A stretch of 64,000 nucleotides of DNA from positions 12,647,205 to 12,711,204 of the forward strand of contig JABAKD010000005.1 of assembly GCA_012845835.1 (NCBI GenBank), read 5' to 3'. Position numbers and translations under genes: made by a program. Below, piece by piece: positions 42,403 to 53,320 of this stretch. The notes beneath the pieces were generated by a model. That model was given only the letters and a program-made list of their open reading frames with translations. It did no database searches and was not told where the DNA came from. Source of the stretch: Undaria pinnatifida (Eukaryota > Sar > Phaeophyceae > Laminariales > Alariaceae). Numbering within the stretch: position 1 is the stretch's first letter; each line of letters starts with the position of its first letter.

Positions 42403-42582
42403 GTAGTGTAGTGTAGTGTAGTGTAGTGTAGTGTAGGGTAGGGTAGGGTAGTAGTGCAGTGTAGTGTAGTGTAGTGTAGTGTAGTGTAGTGTAGTGTAGT
42501 GTAGTGTAGTGTAGTGTAGTGTGGTGTGGTGTGGTGTAGTGTAGTGTAGTGTAGTGTAGTGTAGTGTAGCGTAGTGTAGTGA
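42403..42582. repeat. TAGTG pentanucleotide array
   Basis: About 36 units of TAGTG, with a few GGGTA- and GGTG-type variants in the middle. The minus-strand HYTTL-type frame is an artefact of the repeat. Confidence 0.95.
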
Positions 42583-42894
42583 ATAAATCAGGTGGGGTTG
42601 GCCTGGCCACCCATAAGGGCTCTTCTTTGTGCAGTTTCACGGGATTGCAATTGATAGTCGATGCTGTCGTCGTAGTTGGGAGGGGGGAAAAGAGCCTGCT
42701 CAGTCACCCCGGATCCGAGTTGCGTGTAGGGAGGGAGAAAGAGAAAGAGAAAGTGCGAAGGCAGTAGTAGATGGAGTGAGCACAAAAAAAAGAACTATTC
42801 TAATATCGACGATGCGCGGGGATCTTCTGGGTATCATACAGGGTCGGCGTCCCCGATGATAGAGCAGTAAAGTTAATGGTACCAGGTAGGTGGA

Positions 42895-43200
42895 TATCGC
42901 CCGTCCTAGTAAAACCAACGTCCCCTTTTCAAGTCCCCTCGAGGGCACACTCGCTCATGCTCGTGGGGACTTTTCCTTGCGTAAAAAAAAAAACTATGAG
43001 AACTGCTTGTAGTGAAAAGCTCGAGAAGAGCGTGAGTTAGCAAACTTGATGAAAATCGAGAGAACAAAAAGAGCTGAATCAAAGCTGGTAGGAGTGCTGA
43101 ATGGACCTTGTATGCGATCATATCAATACGCGTACCGGGAGGGAGAAGGGGAGACACCAGGTCCTGTGACTAAGGCATATTGTCCAGAAAGTCGCCGAGG
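42895..43200 (+). mobile_element. tRNA-derived SINE, copy 6 (degenerate head)
   Basis: A B-box-like TTTTCAAGTCCCC at about 42,928 is followed by GGGGACTTTTCCTTGCG and AAGAGCGTGAGTTAGCAAAC. Then come the ACGCGTACCGGGAGGGAGA segment and ACACCAGGTCCTGTGACTAA. The order matches copies 1-3. The A-box region is not recognisable. Confidence 0.7.
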
Positions 43201-43329
43201 GTAAAAACTCATTAGTCTAAGTGTCGAGTTGAAGGCAACAGTGACTAAAAATATCAATAAAATAGTAAGTAAGTCATGACGACCGTTCTACTGTTTTTGA
43301 TAATAATAGTTACTGTTGGTGATGTTTCG

Positions 43330-43500
43330 AAGGATCGTGTGTGCTTTCACATTAACAAACTGGTGTTTCCGCTTTCCACACATGCATCTACACCCAGCAC
43401 AATCAATGTCCGTGCCGATTCCTCCTCGAGAGGCGAGTTCTGTGGTCACAAACTAACTGCAAGGCAGAGATGCACACTGCAAGTACAGTGCCGGAAGGCG
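43330..43500 (+). repeat. Family D tail fragment
   Basis: It matches 9.34-9.49 kb: CACATTAACAAACTG, ATCTACACCCAGCACAATCA, TGTCCGTGCCGAT and TGTGGTCACAAACTA. Confidence 0.5.
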
Positions 43501-44430
43501 ATTTGGCCATGCAATGCTAGCCGTAGTGAATACGAGGGCGAAATATAAGCAAGTCAGCACACCAGGCTATTTGCAAGGGAAAAAGAAGAGAACGATAAGA
43601 AAGAAGAGGAAAACACAAAAGAAAGAGCTTGGGAAGAAAGAGAGAAATTACTTCATGAGTGATCGAGGTATTTCGCGTGCTGAACCGATTGAAACTACAC
43701 CAACCACCTACCAGGTATCAGTCAGTGTATAGATAATTTCGCAACTAAAATTCGAACCTTTTAAGGCCTGTGGACGATCGCAGGATTGCCTTTCAATCGC
43801 TGTGAGACGGTGGTATTGCCTGAACGCTGGCGAAGGAAGCGCCTGAGCGGCTTTTCCACGTATATAAAGGAGATAATCGAAAATAAGGTAAGTAAAAAGT
43901 AGCCCCGCCGCCAACATTGGCGGCATCGGCGAGGGAGTCATCCCACGATAGGCGTTGCCCTTCTTGTGCGAAAACGCTTCTGGCATTCTGATTGGTTGAG
44001 CTCCTATAGCGAGGGACTACCGGTTGGTCTAGGAATGTTACAAGCATCACTTGCTCTGGGGCTAGGGCATAGAAGCTTGGTCGGGTTGCGCGAACGAATA
44101 ACGCCTCCGAAGTCATGTAGTATCGGGTGAGACATGAAGCTAGTTCCTCATCATGTTAGGAGAAAGAAGCTCAGAAAATTCTTAGAATATGCTGCTCCCC
44201 TACCGTGGGTTCGCTCGGGGCTGGCATAAAAAGGGTGGAGCGGTTTGTTTACAATCAAATCACCTATGCCACATGTCGGTGCGATTCGAAAACCACCTCG
44301 TTCCGGGTCCCCCCGTAGGCATGCTCCTGTAAATTTCACGGTGTCACCCGTCCCTGAACTAGCCTGGACCGATGTAGTATCAATACCGCGGCGGTGATTT
44401 TCTCAGCGGATGGAGCGGTTCCCTCACGAG
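43501..44430. other. Unassigned stretch
   Basis: A/G-rich DNA at 43,575-43,650 gives Lys-rich frames. No gene is supported. Confidence 0.35.
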
Positions 44431-44458
44431 TGGTTGCCCCCCGACACATCAACTATGA

Positions 44459-45060
44459 ATAGCTGTTCGCGCTGCTTGAAGCGCTGACAGAGTGTTGTCG
44501 AGCGCAACCGGGGCGGTTCCGAAACGCCCAGCTCGTGATGGGCGCTGACAACCATGCCGAGGTGGACGCGTTCACAATCATCCGCGGGTTACCAGTAGGG
44601 GCACTCGAGCGAAAGGTAGGCCAGGGTCTCGGGCAGTCCCTGCGATGGGTGCCGACGGCAGAGGGAACAACGATGAGCTGGGGTGGGGGTGAAGCAGAGA
44701 CGTCCGTCGGTGGCAGTCCAGGTGCGCCATCTAGTGTGGAATATGCGCTGTCGCGCACAGAGACTGACCACAGCAGCAGAACGCATCGCATTGATTCGAG
44801 ACGTGGTCGTCTTCTGCGTAGCTTTCTGGACAGGCAAGTCCGGTTTCAAGGTAAAAGTAGCGGTTGCGTCGCGATTGTTGCACGTGGCGGGAGGCGAGAG
44901 GTTGATTGTCAATCCCACCTTCGATAAAACAATTTACAAATTTCGCCTCAAGCAGTCGTGGTAAGGAAGATCATGGACTGCCACGAAATTTGCGCGGTCG
45001 CAGACGTGGTAGAGTATCAACAGGCGGCAGAATTCATGCGATGGTCACTTGTATAATAAG
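44459..45060 (+). pseudogene. Possible tyrosine-recombinase (DIRS/Crypton-like) remnant
   Basis: The frame 44,683-44,964 reads LVWNMRCRAQRLTTAAERIA, then LIRDVVVFCVAFWTGKSGFK and GGERLIVNPTFDKTI. The pattern, a helix followed by RD..VFCVAF.T..GF and then a short strand with FNF.FGKT-like sequence, resembles the start of tyrosine-recombinase catalytic domains of algal and oomycete elements. After a frameshift VVVRKIMDCHEICAVADVVE continues it. The catalytic Arg is not identifiable (Lys-Ser at its place) and the HxxR and Tyr parts are absent. The assignment is by memory of family pattern and is tentative. Confidence 0.4.
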
Positions 45061-45149
45061 ATTAAGGGTTTGTTACAGACACAGGCCACCGTTAGCAGGT
45101 CTCTCTACTAGGCATGTTCCACGTTGGTCACTCACTTGTACTAGATAAG

Positions 45150-45955
45150 CTCTTGTATTAGTTCCACACGCGCCACGCACGAACTGAACAGCGTGCAATT
45201 CCGCGAGGTAAAAGCATGATCCCCTTTTTCCTATACGCATATGCCTTCAAACGCATGTGAAACCCTTCATATCCAGCCGTATCCCATATATTACGCGGTT
45301 ATAGGCTCCAGGGCAATACCTTAACACTAGTCCACCCTGATGAGCCATATATGCAGAAATATGGAGGATTTGGGGAAGCATTAATTCCACGGTCTAGAAC
45401 ACGACTCGAAGATGCGGCTCTTCACAACCTATTCCCACACCTCTACCCTGCGAGGATACGAAGCCTCAGGGAAACTGTAACAGCAGAAACCACAAACGAA
45501 GAACGGAAGACGGGGAAAAGGGTACAGAACACTCCAGTGAATGGCGGGATCGACAGGCGCGAGAGCTGTCACTTCCGCAGATTACCGAGGGGAAAGGGGT
45601 CATAGAAGAGGGGAATCGGGACCTATGTAGTAAAATAGAAGCAAAAACAAAATGTGAAAGCGCTGGGGTCGAAGGGGGAAGGGTCAACGACCTCGCGAGC
45701 AAAACCCCAAGCAGTTGCAAAAACGTACAAAAGCGCGCTACGTACGAAACCCAGTTCGCGCGCGCGGAATGGACATCGTGCCCCATCCTGCGGGGGCCAC
45801 GTCGAAACCGGGCGGAGAATTACCAGGAAAATGCCCCCGCGAAAACTGAATAAAACCCCCCCAAAAAAAACGTATATCCCCCGAAGAGGCAAAATTCAAA
45901 ACCGGGAAAACCGGGTCAAAATACTCGAGTGCAGTGGTGGCCTGAACGTCAACTA
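45150..45955. other. Unassigned stretch beside the large retrotransposon
   Basis: It contains the repeat shared with 36.7-36.96 kb (45,225-45,480). The frame at 45,654-45,956 is Lys/Arg-rich with no domain. No LTR of the neighbouring element was recognised here. Confidence 0.35.
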
Positions 45956-45985
45956 GCCACGTCCGCGTCTCGAGCTTTATCTACG

Positions 45986-46225
45986 TTATATTCGAATCCC
46001 GCGTGCACCTGATCTACCCCGACGGAATTTAAGGCACCAGGAATTTTGAACACCTCCTGTTGAAGTCGTGTAGTGAGCCGGAGGAAGCGGAAGCTTGATC
46101 GGTCCCGGGTCGTCTAGAAAACGCACCAAATATTCCCCGTCGGTGGATGTGCGAGCGCTGATTTTCCCAAGCCACCACAAGCCGTCAGCGGCTTTGTACC
46201 TAAACTGGGCACCATTGGGGAGCAC
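45986..46225 (-). pseudogene. Ty3/gypsy element: C-terminal module after the chromodomain
   Basis: The frame reads MLPNGAQFRYKAADGLWWLG, then KISARTSTDGEYLVRFLDDP and PIKLPLPPAHYTTSTG. The W-W-GKI...YLVRF pattern suggests a small chromatin-binding (Tudor/SH3-like) fold, which is inference. It is the 3' end of the pol polyprotein of the minus-strand element. Confidence 0.75.
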
Positions 46226-46640
46226 CGTGGTGCTGTAGTGCTGTAGTGGGGTAACCAGTCAGCGTGCGGCACGCAGCCGTAGCTAGGTGCCAAGAAACGT
46301 TCGCCGTTAGCACGGAAAATTGTGCAGCTTCAATGTGCACCTGACGATGCAAGCGGTTGGTTTGGCGGTGTTCATTCGGAGTGCCAGCCCAGCAGAGCAA
46401 CATCTGCTGGCGTGAGAGCTGGAGGTCCATTTCCCGTTCCCACGACGGACGGGGGAGCCCAGACCAACGCGTCTCGTACATCACCGCGATGACCCCATCC
46501 CTACGACGGGCCGAATGATGGCCGGTGATTCTTTCCACTTCTAGCCGCTGGAGGGACGCCGACACGTCGTCTTGGGTCACGTGACATGGGGGGGATTTTT
46601 TCGTAAAGTGTTGAGCACGTACTGCGTCAACCCATCCGGA
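46200..46640 (-). pseudogene. Ty3/gypsy element: chromodomain
   Basis: The frame 46,580-46,200 contains LQRLEVERITGHHSARRRDG, then VIAVMYETRWSGLPRPSWER and EMDL. The V..(Y)...W.G....SWE..DL layout is that of chromodomains fused to chromovirus integrases, which bind modified histones and steer insertion. Frameshifts separate it from the integrase. Confidence 0.8.
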
Positions 46641-47165
46641 AGGTTCTTAGGTATATCGCCGCGGTCGTATGGGTTGACGCGGGCTTGCAGCACTCGACTG
46701 AGACGTGGCGGTGCGCATACGCGCCGGGCATGTCTGTGGGGAGGTCCAAATAGAAAAGTCTATCTCCCAGGGGGAAACCGTCAGGTGTGCCGCTAGAGGA
46801 GCAGGGGTCGACAGCAAGGATCTTGTAGGCCGCGTCCAATCCAGCACGAATTTGGTCTTGAGCACCTTTGCATCCGTGCCGGCTTTCGCGCGTTGGCGAC
46901 AAGTAGACCTGGCGCAGAGCGTACTGTTAAGGCATGCACCTCGCGAACAATATCGTTGGCGTGCTGTTGGCGTTCTGACGCCATGTCGCAGTATGCGAGG
47001 TGGTCGCGGGCCAGACCCTAATGGCCGGCAACCCGGGAGCGGTCGAAAATAGTGAGAGGGAGGCGCGGATTCCTGCCCATGTGAACCTCGTTGGGAGCTA
47101 GGCCAGTAGCGGTGCTGACCGAATTGTTGTAGGTGAACTTCACGTGTGGCAGCTGCGCATCTCAA
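46640..47165 (-). pseudogene. Ty3/gypsy element: integrase C-terminal region
   Basis: Pieces in two frames give RQQHANDIVREVHALT (46,984-46,900) and TDAKVLKTKFVLDWTRPTRS. The latter is the GPY/F-type module, in which the expected Gly-Pro-Tyr is now Arg-Pro-Thr. A GDRLFYLDLPTDMPGAYAHR segment follows. All are disrupted by stops and shifts. Confidence 0.8.
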
Positions 47166-47733
47166 TCGTCTTGGCGTTCGTTGGCGACCATAGCCAGTAT
47201 TTAGACCATTGTGTGGTTAACGCGCTCCACACCACCGTCACCGCTTGGATGGTAGGAGCTGGTGGCGATCTTTCGAGCACCAAGAAGCCCACATATGACG
47301 TGAAAAAGCTTGGAGCAGAACTGGAGGCCGTTGTCCGTGGACACCCCCGTAGAAGAATGTACCGGTTGATGACGACGTTGGCCGTGCCTTCAGCTGTATA
47401 TTCAGCGGCGGTGACGGCGAACATGTCCGCACGACGGATAAATCGGTCGGTGAAAAGCGAAATATAGGTGTTACCCCGGGGCGTGACCCGCAATGGCCCA
47501 AAATAGTTCACGCTTACCGCAATGCCCGGTCCCGGAGGGAGGAGAATCGAAACGACGGGCCTCGAACCGTTATTCGCGGTGTCTTCCGCGCTTGGCACTT
47601 GAAGCGATGGCGCCACCGCCAGCGGGTGCATATGCTCATTTCTATCCACCAACAGAAACACTCGAACATGCGAAGTGTGCGTGCGGTGCCTAGATGGCAG
47701 GAAACAGTCGAATAGCAGGCTTGCATGATCCAA
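47140..47733 (-). pseudogene. Ty3/gypsy element: integrase catalytic core (dead)
   Basis: Residues 70-140 read GIAVSVNYFGPLRVTPRGNT, then YISLFTDRFIRRADMFAVTA and NVVINRYILLRGCPR. In this family the first catalytic Asp precedes YFGPL. Here it is Asn (codon 47,508-47,506). The second catalytic segment after CPR is scrambled and the Glu is not recognisable, so integrase activity is not expected. Confidence 0.85.
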
Positions 47734-48524
47734 GGGTGCATGAGTAGCGGTACGTTAATACGGATCGGTTCGTCCTCCAAAAGGCAAGCCGCGCGCCCCG
47801 CAGGCCGTAAGGAGTAGCGGGCCGGGGTTGGATTACGGACGAGGAGGGCAATGCCCTCGTCGGTAGTATGAAGACGGCCTTTGCCAAGGAGCTCATGGAT
47901 CTCCGAGAAGGGGGGGCGCTGGTGTGAGAGGAAACGCGCGAAGGTTTCGATGGGCAAGGCCAACAGCCGGCCGGGAAGAATGTATGATATAGCGGCGTAG
48001 CGCGTAGGCTCCGCACGCTGCTCTCTTTCCCAGTCGGCGTGCGAATAACGCGCAGCGGAATCACAAAGGTGTAATTCGGTAGCAGCGCCGAGGGCGTCCA
48101 AATCGGCCGTATGGGCGGAGGGGGACTCCGAAGGGGTCGAGAACCCTAAAAGCGGGACACCCAAAGGCTCCGCTCGGTCGCGGTCAGACGGGATGGGAAC
48201 CGTCGGGACAGGCGTTGGGGCTCGAGATGCGCTCGGGGCGGCAGACAAAGGCAGCCGAAGGAGCGGAACGCGCGGCGGAGGGTAGATCCGAGAGGAAGAC
48301 GTCTGCGGAACCCTACCGGGTCCAGAACCATAGTCAACGGCAGGCTGCGCGGCACCGGCCGCAGCGGCTGTTCTTCGGCGCGTCCGAGTGGAGATGCGGT
48401 ACGTAGGCGGCAGTGCCGCTGATGTCTCCGATGGGGGCGTAGGGGCCCGCGGGGGTACGTCTGGCGGAGTAGGCCCGGAGGGCACCACGAAACCGGAGTG
48501 AAAGTGGCGTCGGCGGCAGGCCAA
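47514..48524 (-). pseudogene. Ty3/gypsy element: linker and integrase zinc-binding domain
   Basis: This 336-residue frame is the longest in the element. The first ~190 residues are Pro/Ala/Thr-rich linker. Then come CDSAARYSHADWEREQRAEP and VPLLMHPWIMQACYSTVSCH, followed by LGTARTLRMFECFCWWIEMS and FKCQARKTPR. This is the HHCC zinc finger before the integrase core. The first His of the pair is not in place and the CxxC has become FKC, so zinc binding is probably lost. Confidence 0.8.
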
Positions 48525-49194
48525 AATGGCGCGCGGCCGAGGGGGCCATCACCGGTACCGACGAAAGCAGAAACATGGGCGACGAATCTCCCGGTGAGAG
48601 CAGAAATGTCTTCACTCCTCATACATGGCCCATGTGCGCAAACATCGCGAAAATCAGTGGAGGTATGGGGAAGCCCACGCAAGACGGCGCTATCTGGTTG
48701 GGGCACCAGCCCACCCAAGCTAATGCCGGCGACCGATGTGGAGGGGATGATCAGGGCGAAAGCCTTGACGAGGTATATGGCCTCATCGTCGACAGAGGTG
48801 AGGCGGCTAGAACCGCTGCGGTCGTGCTCGGTCGCCGGCTGTGACAACCGCGAGAGGGAGTCAGCATTACCATTTGCGCTTCCCTTCCCGTACTCTAGTG
48901 TGTAGTCGAACGCGGTGAGTTACTCGAGCCACCTCTGGACTCGCGCGTTTCGTCCCCAACTTTTCCGACGTTTTTCAGAGTCTTGTGATCCGAGAAAATG
49001 TGAAACCTCGTACCCCAAAGGTAGCCTCAAAGGCGCTTGATCGCCCGCACGATGCTGCCTGCTTCCAAATCAAGCGGTGTCCAACGTCTTTCCGAGTCGA
49101 GGGTATCGCGGCTAACATAGGCAATGGGCCTCACGGAGACGTTAGGCTGTTCTTGCTCTAGCGTAGCGACAACACCATTAATGCTGGCGTCGAA
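48525..49194 (-). pseudogene. Ty3/gypsy element: RNase H and connection
   Basis: Read on the minus strand from 49,194, the sequence gives DASINGVVATLEQEQPNVSV, then RPIAYVSRDTLDSERRWTPL and GYLWGTRFHIFSDHKTL. The YCDAS, E and SDH motifs are those of Ty3/gypsy RNase H, with the Tyr-Cys pair altered. The linker frame at 48,847-48,146 follows. Stops interrupt it. Confidence 0.8.
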
Positions 49195-49739
49195 TTACAT
49201 CCGAAAAGGGCGGGAGCTGTCCTCCACGGCGTCCCAATCAGGGAAGGCCAAGACCGGTTGAGCGGCGAGCTCCGCGAGCATGTCACGCACGATGTCTTCC
49301 ATGCTCGACCTGACTAAAACGTTGACGCCCTTCTTGAGGAAGGTCGTGATTGGTCGAATCCGTTTGGACATATCTGGCAGAAAATTACGGTAGTATGAAA
49401 GGCCACCTAGGAGAGAGCGCAGTTGTTTCAGGTCGCGGAGCATGGGGGCATGAGAATCAAAGCCGACACTTTCTCGGTGTTTAGGCGCCCGCCCGCGAGA
49501 GAGATGGAGTGGCCCAGGAAATCAGCGTCCGTCGCGCCGAGTATGGTTTTCGAGGGGGAGAGCTTGAGGCTGTGCTTGCGCAGTCGCTCGACGAGGGCAC
49601 GGACGGTTTTAACGTGGGTTGACGGGTCTAAGTCGAACATGATCACATCATCCAGGTCTAAGTCGAACATGATCACATCATCCAGGTATGCCTCAACCTG
49701 CTCCAAACCCTTGGTATCCTCGTTGATCACCTTCACAAA
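49194..49739 (-). pseudogene. Ty3/gypsy element: reverse transcriptase, C-terminal half
   Basis: The frame 49,736-49,428 contains MKVINEDTKGLEQVEAYLDD, the RT active-site YLDD at 49,688-49,677. Next come ERLRKHSLKLSPSKTILGAT and DADFLGHSISLAGGRLNTEK. A second frame (49,443-49,195) continues LRDLKQLRSLLGGLSYYRNF. A 30-bp tandem duplication repeats LDDVIMFDLD. The RT was cut just upstream by transposon M3. Confidence 0.9.
49625..49684 (-). repeat. 30-bp tandem duplication across the RT active site
   Basis: Two perfect copies of the 30-base unit lie at 49,625-49,654 and 49,655-49,684. The duplication is in frame and adds ten residues, so the protein reads LDDVIMFDLD twice. Confidence 0.95.
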
Positions 49740-50009
49740 GACCCAGGCTACGGTAGGGGGGTCCCTTTTTCGGGCCTTGAATTTCAGTGGCTAGGGGTCA
49801 CTCGCGCGAGTGACCCCTTTGGTATTGTGCGATCTTACGTTTTATTCATGTTTTATATTGACGAAATCGATCCGCGATGCAAAGGTAATCTAAGCTGCTC
49901 CAAAACAACTGCCTAAACCGTTTTCATCCGTGAGGTACAGAGCCACTCGTGCGACTGGCTCAAACGCACTAGTGAAGACGGGGGTACCCCCCCTACCGTA
50001 GGCTTGGTC
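49740..50009. mobile_element. Terminal-inverted-repeat transposon M3, inserted in RT
   Basis: The 270-bp insert has ends GACCCAGGCTACGGTAGGGG and, inverted, GACCAAGCCTACGGTAGGGG. CAAA flanks both sides (49,736-49,739 and 50,010-50,013). Removing the insert and one CAAA leaves a continuous RT frame at that point. The subterminal palindrome GTCACTCGCGCGAGTGAC lies near 49,798, and a related CCACTCGTGCGACTGG lies near 49,935. No protein is encoded. Confidence 0.9.
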
Positions 50010-50013
50010 CAAA

Positions 50014-50782
50014 CCAATCAGGCGATGCGCTGCTACCCTGAAGCATAACCAGCCACTTGTAAAGACCCGTGGGGGTGCAGAATGCCGTGAGTGGAACTGT
50101 GTCCTTGTGGATGATTATCTGGTGAAACGACGGCCAGGACCTGATCCACCCGTGGGATGGGAAGCTGGCTGAATCTGCCGATGCCGTTGAGTTTTTTGTA
50201 GATAGCAGTGATCCGAACCCCGCCGGATTGTGTGGGACAAACCATCAGGGGGCTCGAGTATAGTGAAGTCGAGTGTTGGATCAAACCGGCAGCGAGGTAT
50301 TGATTGAGGGTGGCGTCCACCTCTTTGGCCGAAATCCGGTTGATGCGATATAGCCGGGAGGAGACAGGCGCACTGCCCTCCGGTACCGAGGTTTTGAAGG
50401 GCATCAGAGAGCCGTAGCCAAAACCCGTTTTGGAGCTGGAAAATACATCTGGGAATTCGCAGAGGGCGTCGCCTAGTTCCTCCATGGCCGCCACCTCAAG
50501 CGCGTTTATGGGCTGGGAAACAGCTGGTGCACTGTTCGGAATCTGGAAAACGGCAATGGGTGCGCGCATCAGTGGGGCGTGGGCGACTCCCAGAAGATCG
50601 CTGGGGTCGAGGTCCGTCGCGCCACTGATGGGGAGGACCTGTTGCGCTGAAGCGGCAAACTGTTCTTCTGCAAGAAGAAGGTCCGGCTGGGGCATCATTT
50701 CGACGAGACAATGGCCTGTAAGAGCTGGTACACTGTCACTACGGACCAAGTTAACAGCGAGCAGCTGAGGCTCGTCTGACAA
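50014..50782 (-). pseudogene. Ty3/gypsy element: reverse transcriptase, N-terminal half
   Basis: This 249-residue frame contains LGDALCEFPDVFSSSKTGFG, then LYRINRISAKEVDATLNQYL and AAGLIQHSTSLYSSPLMVCP. Next are the GGVRITAIYKKLNGIGRFSQ segment and PIPRVDQVL. This is the standard opening of a Ty3/gypsy RT. After VDQVL a frameshift moves the protein to another frame up to the M3 insertion. Confidence 0.9.
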
Positions 50783-50934
50783 AGTGACGCGATCGGCGAC
50801 ATTGTAACTGAGGCGGAAACCTCCGCCAGGAGCGAGAAGGTCGGGTACATCAACCGATGCACCCGTGGGGGTATGGTGAGATAGTGTCAGCCCCGGACAA
50901 CTCTCTGGTCAGAGGGGCGGGGAGGGAAAAAGCG

Positions 50935-51345
50935 GTAGGACCCCGTACTAAAACGCATCTAGCTATCGCGTCCCAGGAGCACCGCGTGTTGCATAACGGA
51001 GGGCGGAACGACGCAGACCCACACGGCGAGAGAACTTGTCGGCTGTTCAGCCCGGAAGAGTTGGAAGCTCAAGCGGACGCTTGCCGAAGTTCGTAGGGGA
51101 GGGGATACGCCGAATCCCCTCCAGGAACGAGGGGCAGAGTCCTGCTTGCACTTAACGGCGGCCGCGCCACCCGCAAGCATCTGCTCCAAGACGTCGCGGC
51201 GGATGAAAGTCTAGGGGGAGCCAGTCTCTAGGAGCGCGACACAACCAAAACCTGCAGAGTCGGTGGCACAGCTATGCACAGAAATTTTGATGGTAAAAGA
51301 GGCTTCGTCGAGCGTAATCGTGCCTCCGACGAGGCCCGGGCCGTG
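50935..51345 (-). pseudogene. Ty3/gypsy element: aspartic protease (dead)
   Basis: SVHSCATDSAGFGCVALLET is followed by GSP, a stop codon, then TFIRRDVLEQMLAGGAAAV. Further on lie QLFRAEQPTSSLAVWV and AVLLGRDSW. The D(T/S)G active-site triad reads ETG (Glu codon 51,228-51,226), and an in-frame stop follows two codons later, so the enzyme is inactive. The VLLGRDSW block is the second conserved protease element. Confidence 0.75.
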
Positions 51346-53320
51346 CTCGGGGAGCGAGGGCGTGTCCGCGAGGGTGGGCGTTGCGCAAGAGGCAACAGCC
51401 AGCACATCGGGGTTGTGATCCGCTGGTGCGTCGGAAAAATGGGTCGAAAACCCCGAAGGAGGACCGGGCCAAGCACGTGCTGAAACCCGAAGACACGCCA
51501 GCGGTGCGGGGTTAATTTAATGAATTCCTTCGGACAATATCGGAGTGCGGAATTGAGGAGAAGAGGACGGGTGTGCCAACCCGTCGGTATTGTGGCGAAG
51601 GAGGTCGCGGACGGTAGAACGATCTGCCCGGGCAAGTTCTTCCCTCGCCACAAGTGGGGGTCATGGGCGTCGGGGCCGTCCGCCCGGAGGCCAACGCCCC
51701 ACACCTGGTCAACAGGGCTGGCTTCAGCTAAAAGCTTGTTTCCAGTGCCTTAAAGGTGGTGTTTCATCTCTGGGTTTTGCTAAAACTCGGAAAAACTCCC
51801 AGCGAGAACGGCGTTTCCGCGTTCCCGCTCCCACATCGCATTGTCGAAACGCTCAATCCGATGCGCTTGTGCGATTGGGGTTCCGACGTGCTCAGTATGA
51901 GCTCCACTGCACGATGGTCGTGGAAGAGGCGTGTCATTTCGGCCAACATAAATTGCTCTGCGCAAGAATACAACACGTCGTTGACGAAAAAAAGCCGACG
52001 CCGTCCATTGCGAAAAAATGGAGGGGGGTTGCCAAAACAACCCAACGTTCCCCGTGGAATACTCGCGTGTAGGGTTAAAATTTGAGGGGGCCGAACTCTC
52101 GGAGGGTATGTTTGAGGCGCAAGCCCTGTGGGGGCATTGGGTCAACCGACGCGGACCGCGGGGCCGGCCTGACAGTCACCGGCGGTGGGACGTTATCGCG
52201 CGTATGCGAAACGCGGCCAGAAGTGGCTCTCTCTGCGCCCATCGATTGGGGTACGGGGCTCGGAGCCAGTTCTGCTTGACGAAAGGAGCTGGTCATCCGC
52301 GCGACGGTGGGAACATACCCCGGTTATGTTGACCGGAGGTTGTGGAGTCACCACGGGTTCGACGGACAGCGTCGGGATCGCCTGTTCCACTGATGCCGTG
52401 GAGGTCTGGAGGGGGTGATCGTGAGCACGCAAAGGCGAAGGAGAGCCTGCAAACACTCCAGACAAAATTAAAAACGGGTCTCGGACGGGCGGCACTTGAG
52501 TGCCCGCCGGAGGGGGGTTTTGCCCGGTACCCACGCCTGAGGGTGTGGGCGGAGTAGCTCTATGAGTACCAGCAAGCCCTCGGTTTACGGCATGATAATT
52601 CCCTTTTTACACTACCTAAAACATTTGTGGGCGGAGTAGCTAAGCTCGCTAAATCTCTGCGATAGGGAACAGACCAGAATGCCCACCGTTCATGCAGGGG
52701 AATGCCGAGTCGAGCGCTAAAGAGGGGTTCGGGGTTCCGGCGCCGGTCTTCCCGCACCTCAACCCAATCGTCGCCATGTGGTCGGGGCCAGGAGGGCGGG
52801 GTGTGTAGAGGTGAAGCGGGGGGCGACGCTCTTGCGAACAGTCAATGTGACGCGGTGGATCTGAACCCGGGGCGTGCGTTGCGCGATGGGGAGTGTTGCT
52901 CAAGGCGAGAGTTACCGGCGCGGCAGTGGTGCCACTAAGATAATTGTCAGCAGGCGTTGCAACACGCGTGGGCGAGACGCGGGGTTTGGGCGCAGCCGGG
53001 TTTAATCCCGAGCGGCGGCCAGTACATGGTTGTAAAGTCGGTGCTGTAGGCAAAATGCGAGATGCGCAGCGTTTTTCGGCGGCGGTTGGCAGCGAAGAAG
53101 CGCGAGAGCTCGTCGCGGTAGTAAGATGTGCTGCGTCACAAAGCCTAGGAAGGTTGTCGGTGCCCATGGTCAACGTCCGGGGCTTGGGGTCAGTGGTCGA
53201 GGCGGGTCGACGCTGGGCGCTTGACGAGCGTGGCACACGGACATCTTGCGAAATATATATTTGCTCCCCTGGAAATGCTGGCGGTGGACTCGCGAGGAGT
53301 GTTGTACCACCGCCGAGGCG
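51346..53320 (-). pseudogene. Ty3/gypsy element: gag-pol linker region
   Basis: Frames at 53,236-52,649 (195 residues, Pro/Ala/Thr/Arg-rich) and 51,704-51,228 lie between nucleocapsid and protease. They have no domain and no clear frame continuity. The opposite strand also has long frames because the region is GC-rich. Confidence 0.5.

Noticed and set aside
42389..42640. HYTTL-type repeat protein
   Set aside because: This is the translation of a TAGTG pentanucleotide array.
47144..48905. Plus-strand genes in 47.1-48.9 kb
   Set aside because: Long plus-strand frames here are shadows of the minus-strand Ty3/gypsy integrase and linker in GC-rich DNA.
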